Positions 13,955 to 20,829 of a DNA stretch of 20,829 nt are shown here, in pieces. Within the stretch, counting starts at the first letter, position 1, and every line of letters starts with the position of its first letter. The stretch is from NCBI GenBank assembly GCA_002344345.1, contig DDTL01000118.1, positions 136 to 20,964 on the forward strand, in the 5' to 3' direction. This DNA comes from Saprospiraceae bacterium UBA2365 (GTDB taxonomy: Bacteria; Bacteroidota; Bacteroidia; Chitinophagales; Saprospiraceae). Position numbers and translations under genes: made by a program. The notes beneath the pieces are model-generated. The model searched no databases. It was given only the letters and a program-made list of their open reading frames with translations, and was not told where the DNA came from.

Positions 13955-16663
13955 ATGAGATTGATCAAACAAATCGTTGTAACCATAGCGCTGATGCTCC
14001 TTTTTGGTGGAGTTTCAGCCCAGAATCCTGCAATAATGGAAATGCAGGCTCAAAGCGAACTCCAAAAAAGAGGATTGACTCAGGAAGAAGTAAATGCTGC
14101 CCTGATAAAAAACAATATCAACCCCGACAGCATTCAGTTCGCCACTCCGAGAGAAATTGAAAAAATACAACGGGTCATCCGTGAACTGGAAAATGAAAAA
14201 GCAGCCAAAAACCAAGAGCTGAATGAAAAAAATCAGATCCTTGATAAAGAATTTCAGGAAAAAAATATACCTGATCCTGACGATAAAGCCATAGTAACTG
14301 ATACAGTCAGTAACGATACGACCACTATAAAACCGACATTATACGGTCATCAGTTCATCAATCTGGAGGTGAAAAGATCCTCCGAACCAGTGGTTATCAG
14401 CGAAAACTATATTTTAGGTAGCGGAGACGTTTTGTCCGTTTCGATCTGGTCAAGAGATGCCCAGTTTGATAAATCATTTGTGGTCAATAAAAACGGGTAT
14501 ATCGAGCTGATAGATGCCAGACAGCGCATTTTTGTCAAAGGCATGAAACTCTCAGAAGCGAGGGAAAAGATCAAAGGCAGACTGGCCGTTTATTTTCGCT
14601 TTACTGAAGGTGATTTTAATGTTTCCCTTGAATCATCGAGGAAGATCAGTGTCTCTGTTTTTGGCGAAGTGAAAAAGCCGGGTGCTTACAGTTTTTCTGC
14701 AACCCATAATATACTGGATGCATTAAGATATACCGGTGGTATCCTCGAATACGGCAGCGTGCGGAACATAAAACTGATCGGAGCTAATGGCAAGGTCAAA
14801 GAATTTGATTTATATGCCTATCTTGCCAATCCTCGAAAAATGAATGATATTTTCATGGAAGACGGAGATATCATTCATGTGCCAATCGCAAAAGAAATTG
14901 TAGAGATCAAAGGTTCGGTCAGGAGAGTGGCACGTTTTGAATTGAAGACCGGTGAAGGCATCGGGAAGCTGATGGAATATGCCGGAGGTTTTACGGAAGA
15001 TGCCAATAAAGACAGAATTCAGGTTGAACGTTTTGATGAGGACAGAAAATCCATATCTGATATCAGTTACCATGAATTGACTAAATCAAATCGGGATTTT
15101 TTACTTCAAAACGGTGATGTGGTGTTTGTCGCGAAAATTTTCGAAACTGCCAGGAACTTTGTTGTGATACAAGGGGAAGTCAGGAATCCTGGCAGATACG
15201 AACGAACGGCTGATCTCCGATTGTCAGGATTGTTGAAAATGGCTGGCTTGAAAGAAGAGTCGCTGACGGATTTTGCATTTTTACTGAGAAAATCAGAGGA
15301 TGGGACGAGTATGTACATTCGTTTAAATCTGGACGAAATCATTACCAATCAGGGAACAGCAACCGATCTGCTGTTGATGAACAGAGACACGCTGACTGTA
15401 TGGTCTAAAAACAGGTTTTTTGACGATGGGTATATTCTGGTTGAAGGCGCCATTCGTTTGCCCGGAAGGCACAATTATGACTTTTCAAGGAAAATGCATG
15501 TTTCAGATGCAATATTATTGGCAGGCGGTTTGGCCCGCGATGCGTCCAATATCGCCTTTATCCATCGTTCTGATCCATTGAAGCCGAATGAAAAGCAATA
15601 CATCCGGGTGAATCTTGAAAAGCTGGATACCAGTAAATTCATGCATGAAAACATTCGTCTGGAACCCTTCGATCGGGTAGAAATTCTTTCAAAAAACCTT
15701 TTCACAGAAAAAACTACGGTAAAGATCTCTGGTCCTGTGAACAATCCCGGTGAATTTCAGTATGGTAAAAATATGAGACTCAGTGATCTGATCGTATTGG
15801 CCGGTGGATTTAAAATGATGGCATCAACCAAAAATATTGAAATTTCCAGAGTGTTGATTCGTGAAAATATACCGACAGAGATCAGTATTGTGAGGGTTGA
15901 TTACACCAGGGATTATACGTCTGATGAATACAAAACCAAAGAATATTTGCTCGAACCCTACGATCATGTAAAAGTTCGGTATGTTCCTGAATTTGAATTG
16001 ATGAGGGAAGTGGAGATTGTCGGAGAAGTCAGATTCCCTGGTTATTACACAGTAGCCACCAAAACAGAACGGATCGCTGATATGATCGGGAATGCCGGCG
16101 GACTCACAGAACTTGCTTTTGCTGAAGGCGCTACTTTGTTCAGATCGGAAGACAGCCTGGGTTATATCGTACTCAATCTGAAGGATGCATTGGCTGACAA
16201 AAACTCCAAATTTAATTACATTCTCAAAAATGGAGATGTGATCCATATTCCCAAGATCAAGGATTTTGTAACCATCACCGGAGCAACGAAAGCCAATGAG
16301 ATCTATTCAGAAAAGCTTTTGCAAAACCCCGGAGGTATCAATGTGCCTTTCCATCCATCCAAAAATGCGTCCTTCTACATCAAGAATTATACTGGAGGTA
16401 TAGCAGAGAACGGGTCAAAAAACGAAATCTATGTGGAACATCCGAGTGGGGAGATCCGGAAATCAAGGAATTATTTTCTGTTTTCTACTTATCCTGAAGT
16501 GAGAAAAGGGTCTGTGATCAAAGTTGGTCAGAAACCAGTCAGGAAAAGTCCCGATGGAAAGGAAGCCAAAGAAACAGATTGGTCAAAAGTGATCAGCGAT
16601 TCACTGGCCCAGGCGATGACGATCTTTACGCTGATTTTGCTGGCTAAACAGGCAAGCAACTGA
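13955..16663 (+). CDS. Large polysaccharide-export protein with seven SLBB-like modules
   Basis: A 902-residue exported protein of the Wza/polysaccharide export family. A signal peptide (MRLIKQIVVTIALMLLFGG, cleavage near SA-Q) is followed by a charged helical stretch (about 60-110), then the export domain (YILGSGDVLSVSIW to FNVSLESSRK). Next come repeated SLBB-like modules, each opening with a pattern like V-GEV-PG-Y. I count seven: VFGEVKKPGAY, IKGSVRRVARF, IQGEVRNPGRY, VEGAIRLPGRH, ISGPVNNPGEF, IVGEVRFPGYY and a degenerate ITGATKANEIY. A last hydrophobic segment (AMTIFTLILLAKQ) may cross a membrane. E. coli Wza has far fewer modules and is about 380 residues, but long forms are normal in Bacteroidota. 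No partner kinase (Wzc) is nearby. A TAATTTTG box lies at 13829-13836, though it lacks a -33 element. The gene is convergent with the next gene, 18 bp away. Confidence 0.9.
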   Translation: MRLIKQIVVTIALMLLFGGVSAQNPAIMEMQAQSELQKRGLTQEEVNAALIKNNINPDSIQFATPREIEKIQRVIRELENEKAAKNQELNEKNQILDKEFQEKNIPDPDDKAIVTDTVSNDTTTIKPTLYGHQFINLEVKRSSEPVVISENYILGSGDVLSVSIWSRDAQFDKSFVVNKNGYIELIDARQRIFVKGMKLSEAREKIKGRLAVYFRFTEGDFNVSLESSRKISVSVFGEVKKPGAYSFSATHNILDALRYTGGILEYGSVRNIKLIGANGKVKEFDLYAYLANPRKMNDIFMEDGDIIHVPIAKEIVEIKGSVRRVARFELKTGEGIGKLMEYAGGFTEDANKDRIQVERFDEDRKSISDISYHELTKSNRDFLLQNGDVVFVAKIFETARNFVVIQGEVRNPGRYERTADLRLSGLLKMAGLKEESLTDFAFLLRKSEDGTSMYIRLNLDEIITNQGTATDLLLMNRDTLTVWSKNRFFDDGYILVEGAIRLPGRHNYDFSRKMHVSDAILLAGGLARDASNIAFIHRSDPLKPNEKQYIRVNLEKLDTSKFMHENIRLEPFDRVEILSKNLFTEKTTVKISGPVNNPGEFQYGKNMRLSDLIVLAGGFKMMASTKNIEISRVLIRENIPTEISIVRVDYTRDYTSDEYKTKEYLLEPYDHVKVRYVPEFELMREVEIVGEVRFPGYYTVATKTERIADMIGNAGGLTELAFAEGATLFRSEDSLGYIVLNLKDALADKNSKFNYILKNGDVIHIPKIKDFVTITGATKANEIYSEKLLQNPGGINVPFHPSKNASFYIKNYTGGIAENGSKNEIYVEHPSGEIRKSRNYFLFSTYPEVRKGSVIKVGQKPVRKSPDGKEAKETDWSKVISDSLAQAMTIFTLILLAKQASN

Positions 16664-16681
16664 TCAAATAGAGAAAAATGA

Positions 16682-17122
16682 TTATCTCAATCTGTCCATT
16701 GACCTGACCAGTTTGTCATCCTTTTTGATTTTGCTGATAGCCCACAAAATCAAGATGGCAATCACCAGCGGCAAAAACATGCCTGCACCAACATTCATAG
16801 CGGAGAAAAGCATTTGTTCGCGCAGCTCTGCACTCAGTAAAAAATAGCCAACTCCGGGAATTGCCAGGAGTCCGATGATCAGAGACAAATAGCTTAAAAT
16901 TAATTGTAAACGCCTGTTTTTGAACAAGAAAATTGCCAGAAATGCCAATGCTCCACCAGTCAGAGCCAGTGCGATCAGCGCTATATGATCCTGAATTTCA
17001 AAGGACTGATCAGACAGAAAACCTTCGGCAATGGTGTCACTGGTCATTAATGGCAAACCAAAAAAACTACCGTAAGTTCCGGCAGCCAGCAAAAGCAATA
17101 AACTTTGAATCCTTTGTATCAT
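16682..17122 (-). CDS. DUF4293 family membrane protein
   Basis: A 146-residue integral membrane protein with four hydrophobic segments. The start MIQRIQSLLLLLA and the end SMDRLR are both typical of DUF4293, a Bacteroidota family of unknown function. The frame extends upstream to 17149, but that part overlaps the promoter found at 17138-17170, and the family begins at MIQRIQ, so I take the ATG at 17122. The leader would be only about 10 nt, so a ribosome binding site is barely possible. It may be an almost leaderless transcript. No function can be given. Confidence 0.8.
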   Translation of the reverse strand: MIQRIQSLLLLLAAGTYGSFFGLPLMTSDTIAEGFLSDQSFEIQDHIALIALALTGGALAFLAIFLFKNRRLQLILSYLSLIIGLLAIPGVGYFLLSAELREQMLFSAMNVGAGMFLPLVIAILILWAISKIKKDDKLVRSMDRLR

Positions 17123-17137
17123 ATCACTGTTTTTATG

Positions 17138-17170
17138 CAAAAATAACAATGCAAGCCAATTGGAGTCAAA
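17138..17170 (-). promoter_or_regulatory. Bacteroidota-type promoter for the DUF4293 gene
   Basis: On the minus strand TTTG (17170-17167) is followed after 21 nt by TATTTTTG (17145-17138), matching the consensus TTG-N17-23-TAnnTTTG. The start codon at 17122 lies 15 bp further on. The match also argues against the longer reading frame. Confidence 0.55.
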
Positions 17171-17211
17171 AAAACTTATAAAAGCTTTCTGAAGATTTGA
17201 TAGGGAAAGTT

Positions 17212-18129
17212 TTATTCAGTTGACCCGATCAGTTGATCATCGATCAAAGTTATGCCTGAAAGATCTGCCAGGTTGTTTTTGAGAAAAGCATAGGTCAGTT
17301 TATCCACCTTACAGTTAATAAACTGTACCCTTTTGAATTTTTTGTTGTTTTTAAAAAATGTATTCCGTAACGTTGTGTTTTGAAATTTTGAATTATAAAA
17401 TGAACATTGCTCAAATCGGCAATCATCCAGCATTCCTTCAAAAACAATGTCCTGAATGGCTGTTTCAATGAAAATGGTGCCTGTCAACTGAGCATCTTTA
17501 ATATTGTTCTTGCTAAAGCCACCTGATTTGAATTCGGTTTCAGTGAAATCAGCTCCGGAGAAATCGCACCCTTCGATAAAACTCCTTAAAAACATGGAAT
17601 TTCTTAAAGAACAATGATTAAAGGTGTTATTGCTTAACATAGACTTTTGGATTTGACTATAACTGATGTCTGAATTTGAGAAATCACAATTTCTGACATG
17701 ATTGTTGGTCAAAATAAGCCGGGATAAATCAGAACCGACAAAAGAACAACGCTGAATATTGGCAGAACTTAGTTTTTCGTGTAAATTTTTCAATCCTGAA
17801 AAGTCACTACCTGTCAGGTTCTGTTGTGACAGATCCCAGGATGGTTTTTTCTTAATTGTTTCCGTATATTCGGGTTCACAATGGATGTTCATTTCCTCAG
17901 ACCGTTTTTCATTTGTCTGATTTCCAAATCTTTCTGAAAAATAGTTCAGATCCACTTCCAACAATTCTGCAAGTCGATTCAAAGTGATAATGTCAGGCAT
18001 GGATTCACCACGTTCCCATTTCCCCACAGCCTGTGGACTTACAAACATACTTTCAGCCAGCTGAGCCTGCGAAATATTCATTTTTTTTCTTGCCAGAACG
18101 ATTTTGTTTCCGATCATCGTTGATTCCAT
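17212..18129 (-). CDS. XRE-family regulator fused to pentapeptide repeats
   Basis: This is a 305-residue protein with two parts. Residues about 5-62 form an XRE/Cro-type helix-turn-helix (NISQAQLAESMFVSPQAVGKWERG, here given as NISQAQLAESMFVS then PQAVGKWERG). After a charged linker, residues about 95-280 are a run of pentapeptide repeats with the A(D/N)LXX-like beat (for example NLTGSDFSG, CDFSNSDISYS, CDFSGADFTETEF). Such repeats fold into a right-handed beta helix which, in MfpA and Qnr proteins, mimics DNA and binds gyrase. The role here is unknown; it may be a regulator whose repeat domain binds a partner or DNA-binding protein. A TTG at 18138 would extend it by three codons. I prefer ATG 18129, with GGAA 7 nt upstream and a consensus promoter just before it. 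It is transcribed alone. Confidence 0.8.
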   Translation of the reverse strand: MESTMIGNKIVLARKKMNISQAQLAESMFVSPQAVGKWERGESMPDIITLNRLAELLEVDLNYFSERFGNQTNEKRSEEMNIHCEPEYTETIKKKPSWDLSQQNLTGSDFSGLKNLHEKLSSANIQRCSFVGSDLSRLILTNNHVRNCDFSNSDISYSQIQKSMLSNNTFNHCSLRNSMFLRSFIEGCDFSGADFTETEFKSGGFSKNNIKDAQLTGTIFIETAIQDIVFEGMLDDCRFEQCSFYNSKFQNTTLRNTFFKNNKKFKRVQFINCKVDKLTYAFLKNNLADLSGITLIDDQLIGSTE

Positions 18130-18160
18130 AAATTCCAAATTTTGTTTTTTATTAATCCGA

Positions 18161-18191
18161 CAAAGGTATTATACATCATTTTTCAGTTCAA
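18161..18191 (-). promoter_or_regulatory. Consensus promoter for the XRE-pentapeptide gene
   Basis: On the minus strand TTG (18191-18189), a 20-nt spacer and TACCTTTG (18168-18161) match the Bacteroidota consensus TTG-N17-23-TAnnTTTG perfectly. The ATG at 18129 follows after 31 bp, giving a leader of about 25 nt. It is the best promoter in the window. Confidence 0.7.
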
Positions 18192-18474
18192 CAGAAAAGC
18201 GACTACTATTGGTTGTATCTTCGCTACTTTTAGTTGTTATTTGGAGGAAATGATCAGATTTTCCTTGCGGATTCATCCTGAATGACAGCGAAAGAATATA
18301 TTTTATTCAAAAAAGGGTATAATAAAAATCCGGGTTTATAATATTTTTCCAAGGTCTTTATTTTTTTTATTCGAAAACCCTCCTTTTTTTCCAAAAAGAA
18401 ATATCATTTCCTACATAAACAATAGTGGTCATTCAGTTTAGTGCAAATTTTTTTTCTGGCAGGCATCCGGTTTG
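18192..18474. other. Intergenic region between TetR and XRE genes
   Basis: No gene is seen. Around 18198-18243 an imperfect direct repeat (CTACTATTGGTTGTAT and CTACTTTTAGTTGTTAT) lies just upstream of the XRE promoter and could be a binding site. The rest is poly-T and poly-A runs downstream of the TetR gene without a clear terminator hairpin. Confidence 0.4.
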
Positions 18475-19167
18475 TTAACCATTGTCATCTGCGTTTTCTT
18501 TTGCCTCGGGTAAAACGCTGAAGTTTGCCAAATCGCTCTGATTCTTTTTAGCTATCTGAAATATCTTGAATTCTTCCTTTCCGGTGACTGTAAAATACGG
18601 GTAAAAATGAGTCATTAGAAGATATGCATATTTTTCAATTCTTTCTTCATTTGATAAAACATCATAAATAGAGGAAGAAACGAACCAATGATCACTGAAG
18701 ATCTTTATCAAAATGATCAATTGGTTATACTCGTCATCGAATTCTGCCTGTCTCATTAAATTCCGGGCGATCAGGACCGAAATCAGTTCCTGATACATTG
18801 CTGAACGGATTTTTTCTACGTTAATCATGATCTGCCTGATATTGGGGAAGGTGTTACATATCCAAAGCAAATCATTGAATAAAAAACGATATTCGTAAAC
18901 AACAGAAAAACCAATTTTAGTTGCGTGGTAAAAATCAAGCAGTGAAAAATCCTTTAAATCCAATCCTTGATTGATGTGGGTGGCTTTTTTAAGCAATGAT
19001 TCATGTAAAGCTAAAATGATGTTCTGATGAGTGGGAAAGTGATAGATCAAATTGCTGTGGCTGATCTGAACCATCTGAGCGATTTGCCTGATAGAAACAT
19101 TGGCCGCTCCATAGTTATTGTACAGTTCGAGCGCTGCATCCAATATTTTTTGCTTTGTTTCAATCAT
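18475..19167 (-). CDS. TetR/AcrR family transcriptional regulator
   Basis: A 230-residue protein whose N-terminal 50 residues are a TetR DNA-binding domain: KQKILDAALELYNNYGAANV, then SIRQIAQMVQISHSNLIYHF, which includes the recognition helix. The remaining helical part should bind a ligand and dimerise but has no recognisable subfamily. A charged tail (KKNQSDLANFSVLPEAKEN) extends beyond the usual length. The gene is divergent from the membrane protein at 19229, and the 61-bp gap holds two operator-like repeats, one overlapping the neighbour's -7 box. It most likely represses both itself and that gene; the ligand is unknown. Confidence 0.88.
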   Translation of the reverse strand: MIETKQKILDAALELYNNYGAANVSIRQIAQMVQISHSNLIYHFPTHQNIILALHESLLKKATHINQGLDLKDFSLLDFYHATKIGFSVVYEYRFLFNDLLWICNTFPNIRQIMINVEKIRSAMYQELISVLIARNLMRQAEFDDEYNQLIILIKIFSDHWFVSSSIYDVLSNEERIEKYAYLLMTHFYPYFTVTGKEEFKIFQIAKKNQSDLANFSVLPEAKENADDNG

Positions 19168-19169
19168 AA

Positions 19170-19209
19170 TTAGTACATGTGGTCTAAATTATTAGTACAT
19201 TTGGGCTAA
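19170..19209. promoter_or_regulatory. Two operator-like sites between TetR gene and its divergent neighbour
   Basis: TTAGTACATGTGGTCTAA (19170-19187) and TTAGTACATTTGGGCTAA (19192-19209) are two 18-bp direct repeats, each an imperfect dyad with TTAG...CTAA ends. Their centres are 22 bp apart, about two helical turns, so two dimers could bind the same face. The second overlaps the -7 box TACATTTG of the plus-strand gene. Confidence 0.7.
19196..19203 (+). promoter_or_regulatory. -7 promoter box of the TetR-divergent gene
   Basis: TACATTTG fits TAnnTTTG exactly, 25 bp before the ATG at 19229. No good -33 TTG is present, which fits a weak, regulated promoter buried in the second operator repeat. 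Confidence 0.5.
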
Positions 19210-19228
19210 AATTAATCAATCTATCGTT

Positions 19229-19912
19229 ATGAAGAGGCAACAATTTAAACAGATTACCAATTCTGGCTGGTTTCCAGGTTTTTTAACCCGATGTGTGTAT
19301 GAATTTATGACCTGGTTTGTTCAAAAGGTCAACGCTGCAAAACCTTTTCTGCCCATTATTGAAGAAGGATTACAATATGCGGACAAGGTAGTTGTCATAG
19401 AAAAAAAGGGTGGCGCCGGATTTGAAACAATAGATGGTTTGATCGATCAAAAAATTGAACGATTGAAAGTTGATTCAGATGATTTCAATGCGGAGAAGGA
19501 TGGACTTTATCTCAGTATCAATTCGTTTCATCAGTTTGATGTACAAAAAGCCAGGGAAATTTTAAACCAGGTTGCACAAAGAAGGCAGCCGATTGCCATT
19601 CTGGAAGGCAATAATGATAGTTTGTGGCAGGTATTCGGGATGACAGTGATCGTTCCTTTGACGGTGATATTTACTGCATTTTTCGTAAAACCATTCAGAT
19701 TGGAAAGGATTTTTTTCACTTATCTGATTCCGGTATTACCAATTGTAACCCTTATTGATGGATTCATTGCGCTTTTTAAATTGTATGCGCCAAAGGATCT
19801 GGACGAATTAACAGCCTCAGTCGATAGTGAAGCTTATGCCTGGAGATCAGGAAAACTTGATAATGGAAGAGGTGGAAAGATCATTTATCTTTTGGGATAT
19901 CCGACAAAATAG
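19229..19912 (+). CDS. Membrane protein resembling a SAM-methyltransferase family with a degenerate cofactor loop
   Basis: A 227-residue protein I do not recognise with certainty. Its C-terminal half has two to three hydrophobic segments (VFGMTVIVPLTVIFTAFFV, FFTYLIPVLPIVTLIDGFIA) followed by LYAPKDLDELTAS and a last strand IIYLLGYP. Together with NSFHQFDVQKAREILNQ and PIAILEG this order matches a family of class I SAM-dependent-methyltransferase-like proteins whose usual text is 'FNAFHHF...AR.IL', 'IAVFE', 'TYL.P..P....DG' and 'YL.G.P'. In those, an early glycine-rich SAM loop follows the first strand. Here the place is taken by VVVIEKKGGAGFETI, which lacks the usual acidic-loop form, so cofactor binding is doubtful. 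It is controlled, by inference, by the divergent TetR gene. The family link is from memory of motif order only. Confidence 0.55.
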   Translation: MKRQQFKQITNSGWFPGFLTRCVYEFMTWFVQKVNAAKPFLPIIEEGLQYADKVVVIEKKGGAGFETIDGLIDQKIERLKVDSDDFNAEKDGLYLSINSFHQFDVQKAREILNQVAQRRQPIAILEGNNDSLWQVFGMTVIVPLTVIFTAFFVKPFRLERIFFTYLIPVLPIVTLIDGFIALFKLYAPKDLDELTASVDSEAYAWRSGKLDNGRGGKIIYLLGYPTK

Positions 19913-20053
19913 ATTATGGTACTTTCTAAATGACTTACAGGGTAACAAAAAATGGGATTTAAATATATTCTATATCTCTGAACTGTTCATTCAGTAGTAT
20001 CTCAAAGCTTTTTATATCAGGAAGATATCAGCTGTTGATGGCTATTTCAGACT
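19913..20053. other. Short intergenic stretch
   Basis: Non-coding AT-rich DNA between the membrane-protein gene and the decayed gene, which converge. No terminator hairpin is visible. Confidence 0.4.
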
Positions 20054-20738
20054 TTATTTTGCCTGTAAATAAATATAACAAGCTGCTTCATTGGGATGGT
20101 CAAAAACCAATGAACCGGCGTCTTCTTTTATGATCAGTTTAATGATCCTGAAATCACTCATTGCCGCAATGTTAAAAATGCACCGAATACCAATAATGGA
20201 ATACTGCCAATCACATTGGCAAATATTGCAGGGGAAAAGCCAGGGATTATAGCCGGCATGATGGCACCGGTCATGTAATGTTTTAATTTCAGCGGCTCTT
20301 TGCATTGAAAATAAGGAGAAAGCATTTAGAGCATCATCCCAAATCTGATTGATCTCAAACCATTTTCCGTGCCCGCAGACCAGGTTATTCCGTCAATCAA
20401 TACATGTAACGCAATGCCAACGATCATTGTATGGATCATAACGAGTGAATCTGATTGACCTTTGGAAGACAAATCCACCGTCCTGGTTAATTCTTCTAAG
20501 TAGATAATATTCAAATATTCTTGCCAAACTAAGTAAAATGGAATAAAATAAAGTATGGAATTGGGAATGAAACCGATGATCGGATAAAGATTTGCCTGGC
20601 AATTGAATTGTTTTTTTTCTTTTTGGAAGTTTATACCTTGGACCATATCAGAATAAATTAAAAGCTGAGCCCGCTCCGTAGGGTATGAATTGCGGTGAAT
20701 GAAGAATTGAATAAGTGATAACCAAATGCTTTATGATC
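20054..20738 (-). pseudogene. Decayed gene, possibly of the DUF6765 type
   Basis: Read leftwards, protein-like fragments follow each other in order but in changing frames. First comes FGYHLFNSSFTAIHTLRSG (about 20725-20665). Then, in another frame, YPTERAQLLIYSDMVQGINF followed by LYPIIGFIPNS and MIHTMIVGIALHVLIDGITW down to a TAA at 20328-20326. The same frame goes straight on as a 55-residue hydrophobic stretch (MLSPYFQCKE to AFLTLRQ) ending at 20158. A third frame then gives KEDAGSLVFDHPNEAACYIY to the stop at 20054. From memory, DUF6765 proteins have this order: a His-Tyr start, 'EEA..IA..SQYVDD', 'YP.FHFIP', then 'GIA.HV.ADTWAHQ'. The likeness is suggestive, not proven, and the key His of the last motif is lost. 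At least two frameshifts and one stop make it non-functional. Its 5' end abuts a mobile-element terminal repeat. Confidence 0.45.
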
Positions 20739-20762
20739 AATATTGAGTCTGCTGCGAAAAGT
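20739..20762. repeat. Terminal repeat of the palindromic element family, window edge
   Basis: A 24-bp stretch, beginning AATATTGAGTCTGCT, differs at one base (C to G) from the outer end of element copy 2. The sequence after it (GTTATCATCGCCACGAATAG) is unlike the inside of the two short elements, so this may be the end of a different, perhaps longer, relative that continues beyond the window. Confidence 0.7.
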
Positions 20763-20829
20763 TATCATCGCCACGAATAGAAATGTATACTTCAAATACT
20801 TTTTGGTCTGCAATTTAGTATGTTATAAA

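Noticed and set aside
1..20829. Defence, toxin-antitoxin, phage or secretion-system cluster
   Set aside because: I checked each gene for such domains and found none; the gene mix looks like ordinary chromosome with small mobile elements.

Overview
The window looks like chromosomal DNA of a Bacteroidota bacterium, perhaps from the Saprospiria/Cytophagia side, although the exact clade cannot be read from it. The evidence is family content: an OstA-like LptA-type protein, a BatE-like TPR/SH3 protein, a DUF4293 protein ending in its usual 'DRLR' tail, a fused amino-acid-lipid acyltransferase and a large multi-SLBB export protein. There are also several matches to the Bacteroidota promoter -7 consensus TAnnTTTG. 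The DNA is moderately AT-rich. I see no rRNA, tRNA, CRISPR array, phage module or complete insertion sequence.

Layout. The left edge holds the signal-peptide start of a minus-strand gene, then an intergenic stretch with hairpins, then hypF (plus). Convergent with hypF is a fused acyltransferase for amino-acid lipids. Two copies of a short palindromic element (about 160 and 227 bp, same orientation) then bracket a minus-strand block of three genes: an ostA-like gene overlapping a batE-like gene, followed by a homologue of archaeal cyclic 2,3-diphosphoglycerate synthetase with a strong terminator. Between the last two lies a tract of 16-bp and 8-bp tandem repeats. A non-coding stretch of about 1 kb follows.

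The middle (plus strand) has a secreted protein with a TIMP/NTR-like 'CTC' mature N-terminus. It overlaps an outer-membrane beta-barrel gene that is broken by one in-frame stop. Next are dTDP-glucose 4,6-dehydratase (rfbB) and a 902-residue polysaccharide-export protein with seven SLBB-like modules. These two suggest surface-polysaccharide production, but no Wzc kinase, flippase or glycosyltransferase is present.

The right part has a DUF4293 membrane protein, a predicted regulator that fuses an XRE helix-turn-helix to pentapeptide repeats (with a good consensus promoter), and a TetR regulator. The TetR gene is divergent from a membrane protein that resembles a SAM-methyltransferase family whose cofactor loop has degenerated. 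Two 18-bp operator-like sites lie between them. The last kilobase carries a decayed minus-strand gene, resembling DUF6765 proteins, whose 5' side abuts another copy of the mobile element's terminal repeat.

The most interesting candidates are the palindromic element family, the TetR/degenerate-methyltransferase pair, the XRE-pentapeptide fusion, the TIMP-like secreted protein and the strong excess of the palindrome TGATCA. I do not see a complete, clearly new multi-gene system.
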